Positions 1 through 9,011 of a DNA stretch of 64,000 nucleotides are shown in pieces. Source of the DNA: Planctomycetota bacterium (GTDB lineage: Bacteria > Planctomycetota > J058); the NCBI GenBank assembly GCA_023954375.1, contig JAMLIC010000015.1, positions 1 through 64,000 of the forward strand, given 5' to 3'. The position numbers and the translations under genes were made by a program. Within the stretch, counting starts at the first letter, position 1, and each line of letters begins with the position of its first letter. The notes under the pieces are model-generated. The model searched no databases. It saw nothing but the letters and a program-made list of their open reading frames with translations, and was not told the DNA's origin.

Positions 1-2
1 CG

Positions 3-935
3 GCCGGCGCCGCCCCCGCCGCCGGCGTGGCGATCGCCCTCCTCCTGGCCGGGGTCGCCGCCGCCGCCGCGCGCGTCCGTCGCGCCGAGCCGCGCGACCG
101 CGCCCTCGCCGCCGGCGCCCTCGGCGGCGCGGTCGGGGCGCTCCTCCACGCCGGGTTCGACTTCGCCCTGAAGATCCCGGCCGTGGCCCTGCTCGTGGCC
201 ACGGCCCTCGGCCTGGCCTGGTCCGCCGCGTGGCCCGACGACGGCGCCGACCGCCCGCCGGCCGATCCGGCCGCGCGGGCAGGCCGCCTCGCCCTGGCCG
301 CCGCCCTCGCGCTGGGGGGGCTCGCGCTCCTCGTGCAGGCCGGGCGCGAGGCCGACGCCCGGGCGCTGGCCGCCCGCGCCTTCGACCGCGGCCTCCACCG
401 CGAGCTGCGCGCCGAGCTGGCGCGCCGCGCGCGGCCGGCGCTCGAGCGGGCCGAGGGGCCGCTGGCGACCGCGGCGCTGGCGCGCGACCGGGCGCTCGTC
501 GAGGAGGCGGCCGCCGACCCCGGCTGGCCGGAGGCCGCCGTGTCGCACGCTCGCCGGGCCGTCGAGCGGGCGCCGGGGCGCGCCGCGCTGCAGGCGCAGC
601 TCGGGCTCCTCCTCCTCCAGCACCCGGAGCAGCACCCGGAGCAGCACCCGGAGCAGCGCTCGCAGAGAGAGCGCGAGGGCGCCGCGCGGCTCGAGCTCGC
701 GGGCCGCCTCGGCCCGACGGTGCCCTCGATCCTCCTCCTGCGCGGCGAGTGGGCGCTCGTCCTGCTCGGGCGCACGGGCGACCCCGCGCGCGGCCGCGAG
801 GCGGTCGCGCTCCTCGGTGAGGCGCTGCGCCGCGACCCGTCGCTGCGCCGCGCGGTGCGCGCGATGTTCGACGAGCGCGTGGCGCTGCTCGGCGCGCAGG
901 GGCTCGCGCTCCGGCGGGAGCTTGGGATCGACTAG
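3..935 (+). CDS. O-antigen ligase-like / TPR protein, C-terminal part (5' end outside window)
   Basis: The frame is open to the left edge of the window, so the first start codon seen (GTG at 27) is probably internal and the gene is partial. The first ~75 residues are membrane-like (Ala/Leu/Val rich) and include HAGFDFALKIPAVALL, which resembles the last membrane segment of the Wzy/WaaL O-antigen ligase family. After it come about 200 residues of amphipathic helices rich in Ala, Arg, Leu and Glu, like degenerate tetratricopeptide repeats, a common arrangement of large ligases with a soluble tail. A short HPEQ tandem repeat interrupts the helical part. The gene faces the giant minus-strand gene tail to tail. 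The ligase call is inference from a fragment; the soluble tail has no recognisable catalytic motif. Confidence 0.5.
   Translation, partial: AGAAPAAGVAIALLLAGVAAAAARVRRAEPRDRALAAGALGGAVGALLHAGFDFALKIPAVALLVATALGLAWSAAWPDDGADRPPADPAARAGRLALAAALALGGLALLVQAGREADARALAARAFDRGLHRELRAELARRARPALERAEGPLATAALARDRALVEEAAADPGWPEAAVSHARRAVERAPGRAALQAQLGLLLLQHPEQHPEQHPEQRSQREREGAARLELAGRLGPTVPSILLLRGEWALVLLGRTGDPARGREAVALLGEALRRDPSLRRAVRAMFDERVALLGAQGLALRRELGID
618..656 (+). repeat. 12-bp tandem repeat coding HPEQ
   Basis: Three perfect copies of a 12-base unit (cagcacccggag) plus a partial fourth, in frame, giving QHPEQHPEQHPEQ inside the helical tail of the first gene. In-frame copy-number change would lengthen a loop by 4 residues per unit. 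Confidence 0.85.
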
Positions 936-990
936 TCGCCGCGCCCGCCGGTCGTCGTGATCGAGGGTGGAACGGTGTGGGCTCACGATG

Positions 991-1084
991 GGACACGGAG
1001 GCAACGAAGGTCCACGAAGACCACGGAGAGCTCTTCCTCACATCTCCTCCGTGACCTCCGTCGTCCTCCGTTGCCTCCGTGTCC
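991..1084. repeat. Long imperfect inverted repeat between convergent genes
   Basis: Left arm about 991-1030 and right arm about 1044-1084 are reverse complements with a ~13-base loop. The outermost 16 bases pair perfectly (ggacacggaggcaacg) and the rest pairs with a few mismatches. Arms are built from short repeated acggag/acgaag words. It fills most of the 191-base gap between two genes that end towards each other, so it could act as a bidirectional transcription stop, but no T-run follows either arm. It could equally be a dispersed REP-like element; no transposase is adjacent. Confidence 0.8.
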
Positions 1085-1126
1085 AATGACGAGCCAACCC
1101 GCGGAGGTCATCGGGGACGAGCGCCG

Positions 1127-4100
1127 TCAGCCGCGGGTCCGGACGACGACGCGCACCTGCCCCGCGGCCTCGTCGTCGCCCTCCGGCACGCGCGGTCGGC
1201 CGACGCGCAGGCGCTCGGCGGCGCCCTCGCCCAGCGCATCCATGAGCGCGCCCTGCACGGCGTCGAGCCGCGCCTGGCCGAGGAGGAGCAGGTTGCGCCG
1301 GAGCCAGCGCGCGCCGCCGTCGCCGCGCGCCGCGCGCAGGGCCACGCAGGCCTCGTCGAGCGCCTCGAGGGCGTCGCCCGCCTGGCGTGAGAGGTCGGCG
1401 GCCCGCTCCGCGGCGGCGCGGGCCTCGGCGGAGACGCCGGCGCGGAAGGCGTCGCGCGCCTCGGCGGCGGCGGCCTCGCTCGCCCGCTCGAGCGCCCGCC
1501 AGCGCTCGCGGAGCGCCACGAGGACGTCGCGCAGGTCGTCGGGGGACGGCCGCGCGGCGTCGGCCAGGCAGGCCAGGTCGGCGCCGCCCGGGTCGTACTC
1601 CAGGCGCACCTCGGCCCCGCGCTCCTTGCGCAGCCGCGTCACGATCTCGGCCAGGCGCGCCGCCTCGTCGGGGCGCAGGCGGGCGTCACCGGCCTCGAAG
1701 GCGATGAGCACGGGCGGCTCGTCCTCGGCGTCGTCCCTGGAGAGGAGCCCGAGGCCCCGGCCGAGCAAGCCGCCGACGCCGGCCACGGTGCCCAGGAGCC
1801 GCTTCGGCGCGCTCGCCAGCGCGTTGACGAACAGGTCGGTGACGACGCCGCCGACGATCCGGCCGACCGCGGCGACGCTCAGCCCGCCGGGGGGGATCAC
1901 CTCGTCGATGGCGAGGTCGAGCACGCCGCCGGGCTGGGTCGCCTTGAGGACGCCGAGGATGACGTTGGTCGGGGCCGAGAAGCCGAGGAAGCGCCCCAGC
2001 CAGCCGCCGTCCGGCTCGGACAGGTCCAGGCGCTCGAGGCGCACGCGCGCGGAGAGGGCCACCCGGCCGTCCTCGCGGAAGACGACCGTCGCCGCGCCCT
2101 CGACGGCGCCGTCGCCGAGCACCACCCCCTGCTTCTTCGCCGGCCCGGCGAAGGCGGTCAGCTCGAGCGCCGAGAGCCGCGCGTCGACGCGGCCGACGAG
2201 GCGCGGGTGGAGGCCCAGCTCGCCCCAGACGAGCAGCTCACCGAGGAAGCGGCGCTGCTGCCCGGCGCCGAGCGACTGGGCCCGCAGGGCCACGGGCCCG
2301 CCCTCGAGGACGAGCTCGAAGCGGACGGTGCGCCGCTCGTGCGCGAGGCGCGTCGTGAGCCCGCTCACCCGCAGGTCGAGCCCGGTGAGCGGCAGGAGGA
2401 GCGGCGGGTCGCAGGTGTGGTCGGCGACCTCGACGTCGACGTCGCTCACGACGAGCGCGTCGATGCGCACCTCCGGGCCCGGGGGCGCGGGCGGGGCCCC
2501 CGGCGGTCCGGGCGGCGGAGCGGGCGGCGGCGGGGCGGGCGGCGGCAGGACCAGGCCGCCCGCGTGCAGGCCGTCGCGCCGGAGCGCCGCGCGCAGGGCG
2601 GGCCGCGTGACCTCGAGCGTCCGCACGCGCACGGCGCCGGTGGCCAGGTCGAGCGCGGCGACGTCCGCCAGGACGTGCGACACGCCCGCGAGCACCGGCC
2701 CGCCGGGGCGGGGGCGCAGGGCCACCTGCTCGAGGACGACCTCGGCCGCGAGCGGCCGGCGCAGGAAGGTGAAGTCGGTCGGGTCGGCCCGCCGCGCGCG
2801 CAGGGCCACGCGGGCGCGCGCGGTGAGGAGGCCGTCGGTGAGCCCGTCCTGCGCGGCGACGGCCGCGCCCGCGAGCTCGGGGAGCGCGTCGATGAGGCCC
2901 TGCCCGCGCAGGCCGGTCGCCTGGAGCGTGAGGGCGAGCGACGGGTCGGCCTGGAAGGGCGCCGCCTGGACGCGGACCGCCACCCAGCTGGCGACCGGCG
3001 CCGCCTCGCCCTCGAGGAGGAGCGCGAGCAGCGGGTTCGTGCCGGGCCGCGGGCCGCCGAGGACGAGCGGGCCCTCGGACCGGAGCTCGAGCGCGGCGGC
3101 GAGCGGCGCGGCGCCGGGGCGCCGCACCTCGAGCCGCGACGCGGCGAGGCGCAGGGCCTCGACGCGGACGAGCGGCAGCGTGAGGGGCGCGGCCTGGGCG
3201 GTCTGCGCCGCGGTCGGCGCCGGCGCCGGCGTCGACGGCGGCGCCGGCACGAGCGCCACGCCGAGGAGGCGCGTCTCGTCCGGCGCGACGTCCGCCGCCG
3301 CCTCGACGCCGTCGACCGTGACGTGCTCGACGGTGACGACGCCGGCCGCGACGTCCACGCGCGGGGCCGCGACCTCGACGCGGGCGACGCGCAGGAGGTC
3401 GGGCCCGTCCGGGCCGTCGCGCCAGCGCAGGTCGCGGACCGCCAGCCAGGCGCCGAGCCCGCCGGCCGCGGGGCGGGCGAGGCGCGCGGAGAGCGCGGCG
3501 TCGAGGCGGCCGTCGGTCAGGTGCGCGCGGAGCGTCGGCGGCAGGTAGGCGGCCGCGGGGCCCGCCTGGATGCCGCGCGCCGAGAGCGCGAGGTCGACCG
3601 CCGCGCCGTCCTGGTCGGCCGCGCGGCCGGGGGCGAGGGTGCCGCGGAGCGTGAGCGCGTCGACGACGCCCGGGACGGCCAGCGTGAGCGAGGCGCTGGC
3701 CGGCGGGGCGGCGTCGGGGCGGAGGGCGAAGCGCTCGACCGCGACGTCGAGGCGGGCCACGAAGTCGACGCCGGTCGCGGCGTCGGTCCACGCCGCCTCG
3801 GCGCCGTCGACCACGAGGCGGTCGAGCCGGATGGTGGGAGCGGCGCCGGCGCGGCTCGCGGGCGCGGGCGGCGGCGACGTCGGCGGCGCCGGCGCGCCGG
3901 GCGCCGGCGCGACGCCGCCCACGCGCACGACCCCGTCGGCGCCGCGCTCGACGCGCACCCGCGGCCCGCGCACCTCGACGGCGTCGACGGCCAGGTCGCC
4001 GTCCTCGAGGCGGAGGCCGACGACGCGGGCGTGGTCGAGGCCCACGAGCGGCTCGCCGGCGACCGTGAGCGACAGGCCCTCCACGCTGGCGGACGCGGCC

Positions 4101-7100
4101 AGGCCGCGGGGCGTCGTCGCGGCCTCGGCGGCGAGGGCGAGGTCGAGGCGCGCGCCCCGGGGCGCGGTGAGGAGGCCGAGCGCCTCGAGCAGCGGGTCGG
4201 CCTGGGACCCGAGGAGGCCCTCGAGCGCGACGGCGGCGGTGACGCGCCCCCCGCCGGCCGCGGCGGCGAGGGCGCCCTCGACCACGCCGCGCTCGAGGAG
4301 CCCCGGCGCGCGGACCTCGATGCGGTAGGGCGCGTCGGTCAGGGCGCCGGCGGGGTCGAGGACGAGCCGGCCGACGGTCGCGGTGAGGGAGAGCGGGACG
4401 TCCAGGGCCGGGGTGCGGGTGCGGTCGGTCGCGCGCACGGTCAGGTCGCCCAGGCGCACGGCGCCGAGGGTCACGCGCGCGGGAGCGGGAGCGGGAGCGG
4501 GAGCGGGGGCGGGAGCGGGGGCGGGAGCGGGAGCGGGGGCGGGGGCGGGGGTCGAGGCGGAGGGGAGGGCGAACCCGAGGACCTCGAGGGCGCCGTCGGG
4601 GGCGCGGACGACGGCGGCCGCGAGGCGGTCGAGCTCGACCGCGCCGACCTCGACCTGGCCGGGCGTGGCGCGGGCGCCGCGGAGGCGGGCACCTTCGATG
4701 AGGAGGAGCTCGGCGTCGCCGTCGGTCAGGCGCAGGCGCTCGACCGTCGCGTCGAGGCCCTCACCCTCCGACGCGCGCGCCTCGACCACGGCCTCCAGCG
4801 CGCCTTGCCGCAGGCGGTCCTCGAGGCCGGCGGCCCGCAGGTAGGGCGCCAGCGGGGCGAGCGACAGGGCCTCGCCCTTCAGTCGGACGGTCGCGCGGGC
4901 GGCGGCCGGGGCGAGCTCGCCCCGGGCCTCGAGCGTCACGCGGCCGAGGTCGGCCGCGTCGGCCCAGGCCCGCAGGCGCGGCGTGCTGGTGTCGGCTGGG
5001 TCGAGCACGAGGCCCTCGAGCCGCAGCCCGGCGTCGGCGAGGGTCAGGCGGGCCGGCGGCGTGACGAGGTCGTCCTCGAGGCGGCCGCGCGCGCCCTCGA
5101 CCTCGAGCAGGTCGACCTGGAGGCGGAGCGGCTCGGCCGCGTCGTCGCGCGGCGGCGGCGGCGGCCGGCGCCGGGGCTCGCGCCCGCCCGGCTGGACGCG
5201 CAGCCCGCCGAGGGCCAGGCCGCCCGCGTCGTCGCGGCGCACCTCGATGCGGGGTCGGCGCACGGCCACGCGCGCGACGGTGACGCCGCGGGGCGGGCCG
5301 AAGGCGGGCGTGACGCGGGCGCCCTCGAGGAGCACCTCGTCGGCGCCGAGGAGCTCGCGAGGGCCGTCGAGCAGGCGCAGGTCGCGCAGGGCGGCCTCGA
5401 GGCGCAGGTGGTCGCCCGCGACCTCGGCCGCGCCCGAGGCGCGGAAGGCCAGCTCGCCGGCGTCGAGGAGGTCCTCGAGGCCGACCTGCCCCAGGTAGGG
5501 CCGCAGGGCCGCGTTGGTCACCCCGCGGGCCTTGGCCCCCACGTCGAACGTCCACCGGCGGTGCGCGAGGCTGGCCGTGCCGTCGAGCTCGAGCGACTCG
5601 GCGATCCCCGGGAGCGAGAGGGCCAGGCTCAGGCGCAGGGGCTGCGGCGGCGCGTCGGGCCCGAGGTGGAGGGCCGCGAGCGACAGGTCCTGGAGGCCGA
5701 GCGCCACGGTGGTGCCGGCCGCCTCGTCGTGGAGGGTCAGCCGCGCGCCGCGGATGTCCACGCCGCGGAGGACGAACAGGGGCAGGAGCGGCGGCGGGGC
5801 CGCGGGCCGGGACGCCGCGCGGGCATCCGGCGCGGCGGGCGGCGGAGACAGCTCGAGCCCCGCCACGCGGAGGGTGCCCGCGCGCGTGCGCGTGACCTCG
5901 CCCGCGAGGCCCTCGAGCAGCACCTGCCCCAGCTCGAGGCCGTGCGCGCCGGCGGCGTCGACGCCGCAGACGACGCGTGTGAGGGTCAGCGCGGGGCGCC
6001 CGGCGTGGAGCACCTGCACGCCCTCGAGCGAGCACGCGGCGCTCAGGGCGCCGGGCGCGGCGAGGGCGGGGCCGATCGTCCCCTCGAGGAGCCAGCGCGC
6101 GTCGAGCGCCCCGCCGAGCGGGACGACGCCGAGCGGCCGGAGGAGCGGCGCGACCTCGGCGGGGTCGAGGCGGTCGATGCGGGTGGCCAGGCGCCACCGC
6201 ACGCCCGAGGGCGCGACGGCCAGCGTCCCGTCCATGCGCAGCCGCTCGAGCGCGCGCGGCGCGAGCGGCCGGCCGGGGGCGGCCGTGGCGGTCGCGTCCA
6301 CCTCGAGCGTCGCCGGCCCCGTGGCCCCCGAGCCGTCGAGGCCCGCGAGGCGCAGGTGGGCGACCGCCTCGACCTCGAGCCGCGGCGTCGTGCCGGCGTC
6401 GGTCAGGCGCACGCGCGCGCGGCGCACGCCGAGGGCCTCGACGCGCAGCCACGAGAGGTCGGGCAGCGACACCGGCCCGGTCGGAGCGGGCTCCTCGGGC
6501 TCGGGCGGCGCCGGCGCGCTCTCGGGGAGCGCCAGCCCGCGCACCGCCCACGCGCCGTCCACGTCGCGGTCGAGCGCCACGTCGATGCCGTCCACGTCGG
6601 CCCGCCGGACGTGGACGCGGCCGAGGAGCAGGCGCGAGGTCGCCACGTCGAGCCGCAGGTGCTCCAGGCGCGCCACCGGCTCGCCGCCGGCGGCGGGCCG
6701 CGCCACGACGCCCGTGAGCTCGACCTCGCCGCCGAGGAGCGAGACGGCGGCGCGCTCGACCTCCAGCGCGAGGCCCACCGCGCCGGCCGCCGCGCGGAGG
6801 AGGGGGACGAGCGCCACCTTCGCGGCGAGGTGGACGACGACGAGCAGGAGCGCGAGGCCCGCGGCCGACCAGGCCAGGCGCCGGCGCCAGCGTCGTCGGG
6901 CGACCGGCGTGGGCGCCGAGTCCGAGGCCGGGTCCGGCTCCGAGGCCGAGTCCGTTGCCGAGGCCGAGGCCGAGGCCGAGTCCGAGGCCGAGTCCGAGTC
7001 CGAGGCCCCGGCCGAAACCGTTGCCGAGTCCGAGGCCGCGACGTGCTCCGAAGGCACGCGCCCTGCGCGTTCCGTCGTGCCCGTGCCCGTGCCCGTGCCC

Positions 7101-7951
7101 GTGCCCGCCGTCGTGCGACCCCGGGCCGTCTCCGCTCCCGTCTCCGCTCCCGTCTCCGCTCCCGTCTCCGCTCCCGTCTCCGCTCCCGTCTCCGCTCCCG
7201 TCTCCGCTCCCGTCTCCGCTCCCGGCGCCGCGCCCGCGCCCGCGCCCCCGTCCGCCTGCGCCAGGATCCGGGCCGTCTGCGCCCGCGCCAGCTCCCCGTT
7301 GAGCGCGGTCAGCCGGGCCCCGAGGACGCTCTGCGACTCGGTCAGCGAGACGAAGCTGTGCTCCCGCTTGAAGCGCTCGGTCGCCGTGGCCGCCTCCTCG
7401 ACCTTCAGGCGGAGCTCCTTGGCGCGCTCCCTCAGGTCACGCAGGCCCGAGTCGCTGATGCCGAGCGAGCGCTGCCGGGTGTCGCGCAGGTAGCTGGCCA
7501 CCAGCGCGTCGGCCACCCTGGCCGCCTCGGCTGGATCGGCGGACAGGAAGCCGACCCTCACGAGCCGCGTGTCCCGGATGGGATCGATGGCCACCGCCCC
7601 CATGAACTCCTTCAGGCCGTACTTGTCGCTCAGGTCGAGGTCATGCAGGACCGGCTCGACCACCCGCCGCGACCCGATCACCTGGTACTGCGTCCTGAGG
7701 TACTCCTCCGCCTTCCCCCCGGTCGGGTCGTACATCTCCTTCACGTTGGCGACGTTGATCTGCTTCGGCTCGATCAGGATCAGGGCGCTCGCCTTGTACA
7801 CGGGCACGAGGCTGTACGTGTGGACCGCGGTCGCGCCGACGACGATCACGAAGAAGGCGATCAGGAACCAACGGCGCGCGAGGACCACGTCGAGGTGGTC
7901 CTTCAGATGCAGTTGCCCCGCCTCCTCACCCTCTTCGGCGAGGAGGTCCAT
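1127..7951 (-). CDS. Wzz-like N-terminus joined to giant AsmA/DUF748-like protein
   Basis: About 2274 residues. Start chosen at ATG 7951: AGGA lies just upstream and the codon is 10 bases past the stop of the wza-like gene; a longer start at 7990 would overlap that gene. Residues 1-240 look like a polysaccharide chain-length determinant (Wzz): TM at ~28-47, then VPVYKASALILIEP and a coiled-coil stretch ending QSVLGARLTALNGELARAQ. Residues ~242-274 are eight GAET repeats, then Gly-Thr repeats and a Ser/Asp/Ala-rich stretch. A second TM (~355-380) leads into ~1700 residues of beta-rich repeats of the AsmA/DUF748 type, with a C-terminal helical part (IAFEAGDARLRPDEAARLAEIV). A normal Wzz would carry a second TM and often a tyrosine kinase; neither follows here. 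The frame is unbroken, but the two halves meet inside a repeat, so either a real fusion or an assembly join is possible. Confidence 0.6.
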   Translation of the reverse strand: MDLLAEEGEEAGQLHLKDHLDVVLARRWFLIAFFVIVVGATAVHTYSLVPVYKASALILIEPKQINVANVKEMYDPTGGKAEEYLRTQYQVIGSRRVVEPVLHDLDLSDKYGLKEFMGAVAIDPIRDTRLVRVGFLSADPAEAARVADALVASYLRDTRQRSLGISDSGLRDLRERAKELRLKVEEAATATERFKREHSFVSLTESQSVLGARLTALNGELARAQTARILAQADGGAGAGAAPGAETGAETGAETGAETGAETGAETGAETGAETARGRTTAGTGTGTGTGTTERAGRVPSEHVAASDSATVSAGASDSDSASDSASASASATDSASEPDPASDSAPTPVARRRWRRRLAWSAAGLALLLVVVHLAAKVALVPLLRAAAGAVGLALEVERAAVSLLGGEVELTGVVARPAAGGEPVARLEHLRLDVATSRLLLGRVHVRRADVDGIDVALDRDVDGAWAVRGLALPESAPAPPEPEEPAPTGPVSLPDLSWLRVEALGVRRARVRLTDAGTTPRLEVEAVAHLRLAGLDGSGATGPATLEVDATATAAPGRPLAPRALERLRMDGTLAVAPSGVRWRLATRIDRLDPAEVAPLLRPLGVVPLGGALDARWLLEGTIGPALAAPGALSAACSLEGVQVLHAGRPALTLTRVVCGVDAAGAHGLELGQVLLEGLAGEVTRTRAGTLRVAGLELSPPPAAPDARAASRPAAPPPLLPLFVLRGVDIRGARLTLHDEAAGTTVALGLQDLSLAALHLGPDAPPQPLRLSLALSLPGIAESLELDGTASLAHRRWTFDVGAKARGVTNAALRPYLGQVGLEDLLDAGELAFRASGAAEVAGDHLRLEAALRDLRLLDGPRELLGADEVLLEGARVTPAFGPPRGVTVARVAVRRPRIEVRRDDAGGLALGGLRVQPGGREPRRRPPPPPRDDAAEPLRLQVDLLEVEGARGRLEDDLVTPPARLTLADAGLRLEGLVLDPADTSTPRLRAWADAADLGRVTLEARGELAPAAARATVRLKGEALSLAPLAPYLRAAGLEDRLRQGALEAVVEARASEGEGLDATVERLRLTDGDAELLLIEGARLRGARATPGQVEVGAVELDRLAAAVVRAPDGALEVLGFALPSASTPAPAPAPAPAPAPAPAPAPAPAPARVTLGAVRLGDLTVRATDRTRTPALDVPLSLTATVGRLVLDPAGALTDAPYRIEVRAPGLLERGVVEGALAAAAGGGRVTAAVALEGLLGSQADPLLEALGLLTAPRGARLDLALAAEAATTPRGLAASASVEGLSLTVAGEPLVGLDHARVVGLRLEDGDLAVDAVEVRGPRVRVERGADGVVRVGGVAPAPGAPAPPTSPPPAPASRAGAAPTIRLDRLVVDGAEAAWTDAATGVDFVARLDVAVERFALRPDAAPPASASLTLAVPGVVDALTLRGTLAPGRAADQDGAAVDLALSARGIQAGPAAAYLPPTLRAHLTDGRLDAALSARLARPAAGGLGAWLAVRDLRWRDGPDGPDLLRVARVEVAAPRVDVAAGVVTVEHVTVDGVEAAADVAPDETRLLGVALVPAPPSTPAPAPTAAQTAQAAPLTLPLVRVEALRLAASRLEVRRPGAAPLAAALELRSEGPLVLGGPRPGTNPLLALLLEGEAAPVASWVAVRVQAAPFQADPSLALTLQATGLRGQGLIDALPELAGAAVAAQDGLTDGLLTARARVALRARRADPTDFTFLRRPLAAEVVLEQVALRPRPGGPVLAGVSHVLADVAALDLATGAVRVRTLEVTRPALRAALRRDGLHAGGLVLPPPAPPPPAPPPGPPGAPPAPPGPEVRIDALVVSDVDVEVADHTCDPPLLLPLTGLDLRVSGLTTRLAHERRTVRFELVLEGGPVALRAQSLGAGQQRRFLGELLVWGELGLHPRLVGRVDARLSALELTAFAGPAKKQGVVLGDGAVEGAATVVFREDGRVALSARVRLERLDLSEPDGGWLGRFLGFSAPTNVILGVLKATQPGGVLDLAIDEVIPPGGLSVAAVGRIVGGVVTDLFVNALASAPKRLLGTVAGVGGLLGRGLGLLSRDDAEDEPPVLIAFEAGDARLRPDEAARLAEIVTRLRKERGAEVRLEYDPGGADLACLADAARPSPDDLRDVLVALRERWRALERASEAAAAEARDAFRAGVSAEARAAAERAADLSRQAGDALEALDEACVALRAARGDGGARWLRRNLLLLGQARLDAVQGALMDALGEGAAERLRVGRPRVPEGDDEAAGQVRVVVRTRG
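4481..4551 (+). repeat. (GGGAGC/GGGGGC)n tract coding an Ala-Pro repeat on the minus strand
   Basis: About 12 near-identical 6-base units. On the minus strand they code APAPAP in a linker of the AsmA-like part. On the plus strand the tract holds many runs of three or more G separated by 2-3 bases, the textbook pattern for a G-quadruplex. Prone to copy-number error. Confidence 0.85.
6919..7109 (-). repeat. Low-complexity linker: Ser/Asp/Ala and Gly-Thr coding repeats
   Basis: 6919-7043 is a shuffled array of gccgag and tccgag units (Ala-Ser / Asp-Ser on the minus strand), and 7080-7109 is five copies of cccgtg (Gly-Thr). Together they form a probable flexible linker between the Wzz-like part and the second TM of the giant protein. 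Confidence 0.8.
7128..7223 (-). repeat. 12-bp perfect tandem repeat, 8 copies (GAET)
   Basis: Eight consecutive identical 12-base units (gtctccgctccc on the plus strand) code eight GAET tetrapeptides at the border between the Wzz-like and AsmA-like parts of the giant minus-strand gene. No mismatches between copies, which suggests recent expansion, active slippage or a collapsed/expanded assembly. Confidence 0.95.
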
Positions 7952-7961
7952 GTCCTGAGGC

Positions 7962-9011
7962 TCAGAAGAGCGCGGCGAGGTTATAGCCAAAGGTCACGAT
8001 CCTCGTGACGAAGCCCACGACGCCAAGGACGACCCACCGGGTGGTGCTCTGGGGCACCTCCACGACGTCCCACGGCGCGAGCGCCACGTCTTCGGCCTCG
8101 CCAGCGGCGACGGCCACCAGGTCCACTTCGATGACCGTCTCTCCCGCGGGTGTGCGCCGGCGGATCCGCGTGAGCGTCGGCGACGCGTCCGGGATCTGGA
8201 CGCCCCCTGCGATCGCGACCGCCTCGAGCAGGGTGGTCGGCTTGCGCAGCGGGTACTCCCCCACGCGGTGCACGAAGCCGGTGACGTAGAACGGCGGCGC
8301 TCTGGGGATCCGGACCACGTCGCCTCGGCGCAGAACGACGTTCTGGCTGAGGTAGCCCCGCTCGAGCGCCTCGAGGTCGACGTCGAGCCGGGCGGGCTCG
8401 CGCGGCGTCCGGCGCGCCCGCAGGACGTAGGCCTGCGTCCCGGCGGTGTCGCTGAGCCCACCGGCGAGGGCCAGCGCCTCGGTGAGCGACAACTCCGTCG
8501 CGGGCATGCTCACGAAGCCGGGCTGTGCGACGGCGCCGAGGACCGCGACGCGTGCGCTGCGGAACTCACGGACGACGACGCTCACCTCCGGGCCCGCGAT
8601 GAACCGGTCCAGCGCCCCCGCGACGACCTCCCGGATCTCGCCGGTCGTGAGACCGGCGACGGTGATGACGCCAGCCAGCGGGAGCTCGATCTCGCCGCGG
8701 CGGTCGACCTGCACCTCGATGGCCGTCCGCTCTCCGAGGCGCTCGAGGTGACGAACCGTGATCGAGAGCACGTCGTCTGGCCCGACCCGGTACTCGTGAT
8801 CCGGGCTGAGGCCCGCGAGCACGTCCGAATAGATGGTCGCCACGCCGACCGACTGGGGCTCGGCCCAGCGGCGCAGCGCGGCCTCGTTGACGTGCTCACC
8901 GGGACCCGAGCAGCCGACCGCCGGCAGGGACGCGCAGAGCCAGACGAACGGCAGACGGACTGAAGCGCGTCTGGCAATGAAACCGAGGCGGCCAGTCGCC
9001 GGCTCCGTCAT
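7962..9011 (-). CDS. Polysaccharide export outer-membrane protein, Wza/GfcE type
   Basis: 349 residues. Forms, in its family, the outer-membrane channel for capsule or exopolysaccharide export. N-terminus has a positively charged, hydrophobic signal ending in SLPAVGCSG, a lipobox with Cys near residue 31, so a lipoprotein. The polysaccharide export domain begins around YRVGPDDVLSITVRHLERL and is followed by two SLBB-type repeats (VAVLGAVAQPGFVSMP and FYVTGFVHRVGEYPL). The C-terminus has a hydrophobic stretch (WVVLGVVGFVTRIVTFGYNLAALF). Start ATG 9011 has a GGGGGA-like ribosome site upstream. The next gene starts 10 bases downstream and codes the Wzz-like protein, the classic Wza-Wzz pairing. 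Confidence 0.85.
   Translation of the reverse strand: MTEPATGRLGFIARRASVRLPFVWLCASLPAVGCSGPGEHVNEAALRRWAEPQSVGVATIYSDVLAGLSPDHEYRVGPDDVLSITVRHLERLGERTAIEVQVDRRGEIELPLAGVITVAGLTTGEIREVVAGALDRFIAGPEVSVVVREFRSARVAVLGAVAQPGFVSMPATELSLTEALALAGGLSDTAGTQAYVLRARRTPREPARLDVDLEALERGYLSQNVVLRRGDVVRIPRAPPFYVTGFVHRVGEYPLRKPTTLLEAVAIAGGVQIPDASPTLTRIRRRTPAGETVIEVDLVAVAAGEAEDVALAPWDVVEVPQSTTRWVVLGVVGFVTRIVTFGYNLAALF

Noticed and set aside
618-656. Short repeat array considered as CRISPR-like
   Set aside because: 12-base units without spacers, in frame within a coding region.
957-3548. Plus-strand open frame of 863 codons rich in Ser/Arg
   Set aside because: Antisense shadow of the AsmA-like coding sequence; starts inside the inverted repeat region and has no protein-like pattern.
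2207-8008. Very long plus-strand open frame opposite the giant gene
   Set aside because: Composition is Arg/Gly/Glu-rich shadow sequence caused by G/C-ending codons of the minus-strand gene; no domain or signal recognisable.
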